From NCBI GenBank assembly GCA_046328995.1, contig JAXLVN010000004.1, forward strand, positions 372,001-436,000: DNA of 64,000 bases. The letters run 5' to 3'. The translations under genes were made by a program, and so were the position numbers. Below are positions 63,746-64,000 of the stretch, piece by piece (the first letter of the stretch is position 1; the number at the start of each line of letters is the position of its first letter). Below the pieces are notes generated by a model. It saw only the letters and a program-made list of their open reading frames with translations, was not told the DNA's origin and ran no database searches. The stretch comes from JADJXV01 sp046328995 (GTDB taxonomy: Bacteria; Bacteroidota; Ignavibacteria; Kapaibacteriales; UBA961).

Positions 63746-64000
63746 TTATTCTTTGATGAATTTAATGATTTGGTATTTTAGTTTTAGAAAATAATTCCCG
63801 CTTTGGAGCATTGACACATCTATTTTTTCATGATACTCACTTTCGAATACCTTTTTCCCATCAAGGTCAAACACCTCTACACGAGAATTATTATCGTGTA
63901 TTTGGTCTTGTTGAATAGTTAGATAATCTTTAACAGGATTCGGGTAGATACGATTACGTTGTACTTTCTCAAGTTCCTTGACATCAGTTAACTGCCCTGC
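63746..64000 (-). CDS. C-terminal part of a T9SS-secreted protein (5' end outside window)
   Basis: The frame is open to the right edge; 84 codons and the stop are visible. It ends in a T9SS sorting domain (RIYPNPVKDYLTIQQ, RVEVFDLDGKKVFE, LQSGNYFLKLKY, IIKFIKE). The stop lies 13 nt before the protease ATG on the same strand, with the protease Shine-Dalgarno sequence between, so the two form an operon with this gene first. Confidence 0.85.
   Translation of the reverse strand, partial: AGQLTDVKELEKVQRNRIYPNPVKDYLTIQQDQIHDNNSRVEVFDLDGKKVFESEYHEKIDVSMLQSGNYFLKLKYQIIKFIKE

Overview
The window looks like a chromosome segment from the Bacteroidota/Chlorobiota-Kapabacteria side of the tree. Nine proteins end in a type IX secretion (T9SS) C-terminal sorting domain with the YPNP / LPxGxY pattern. 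Several promoters fit the Bacteroidota form (TTTG, about 20 bp, TAnnTTTG) rather than the E. coli form. Palindromic short dispersed repeats fill many intergenic gaps. The exact taxon is an inference, because no rRNA gene or other species marker is present.

Layout. 0-9.7 kb: the tail of a T9SS protein, pyrB, a multidrug/lipid-type ABC exporter, a Kelch + Omp28-like T9SS protein, tRNA-Arg(TCT), a WD40 lipoprotein, a small lipoprotein, and two tandem paralogous genes of unknown family. 9.8-18.8 kb: an accessory region. It begins with a visibly AT-rich, tightly coupled four-gene cassette (C5-cytosine methyltransferase, ParB-like protein, SNF2-type helicase, PD-(D/E)XK/DUF3883-like nuclease). Next comes a second overlapping operon (small helical protein, HNH endonuclease, SAM-methyltransferase fused to a HIT domain, and a small ORF broken by TGA). 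19-24.4 kb: a 64-bp higher-order repeat array, a large unknown protein, a DUF2306-like membrane protein and a MITE-like element. 24.4-33.2 kb: a GH5 glycoside hydrolase, a TlpA-like thioredoxin, an alpha/beta hydrolase, a GNAT remnant, a PRC-barrel protein and a Kelch T9SS protein. 33.6-45.1 kb (mostly minus strand): secreted propeller proteins, a possible small-peptide/propeller/CxxC locus, an AraC-type regulator, an orphan GlnQ-type ATPase and a large IgGFc-binding-like T9SS protein. 45.5-52.6 kb: murF-mraY, a TPR protein and a heparinase II/III-like protein, with an inverted pair of about 226-bp repeats at 46.9 and 52.7 kb. 53-58 kb: a transglutaminase-like protein, an unknown gene coupled to a GH113-like lipoprotein, and a biotin-dependent acyl-CoA carboxylase beta subunit. 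58.3-64 kb: a 1798-residue S8 protease with a T9SS tail and the end of another T9SS protein.

The strongest candidates for undescribed biology are the four-gene methyltransferase/ParB/helicase/nuclease cassette and the adjacent HNH plus methyltransferase-HIT operon. Both are most simply read as anti-invader (restriction-like) modules. No coordinates or functions were checked against a database. Family names come from motif recognition only.
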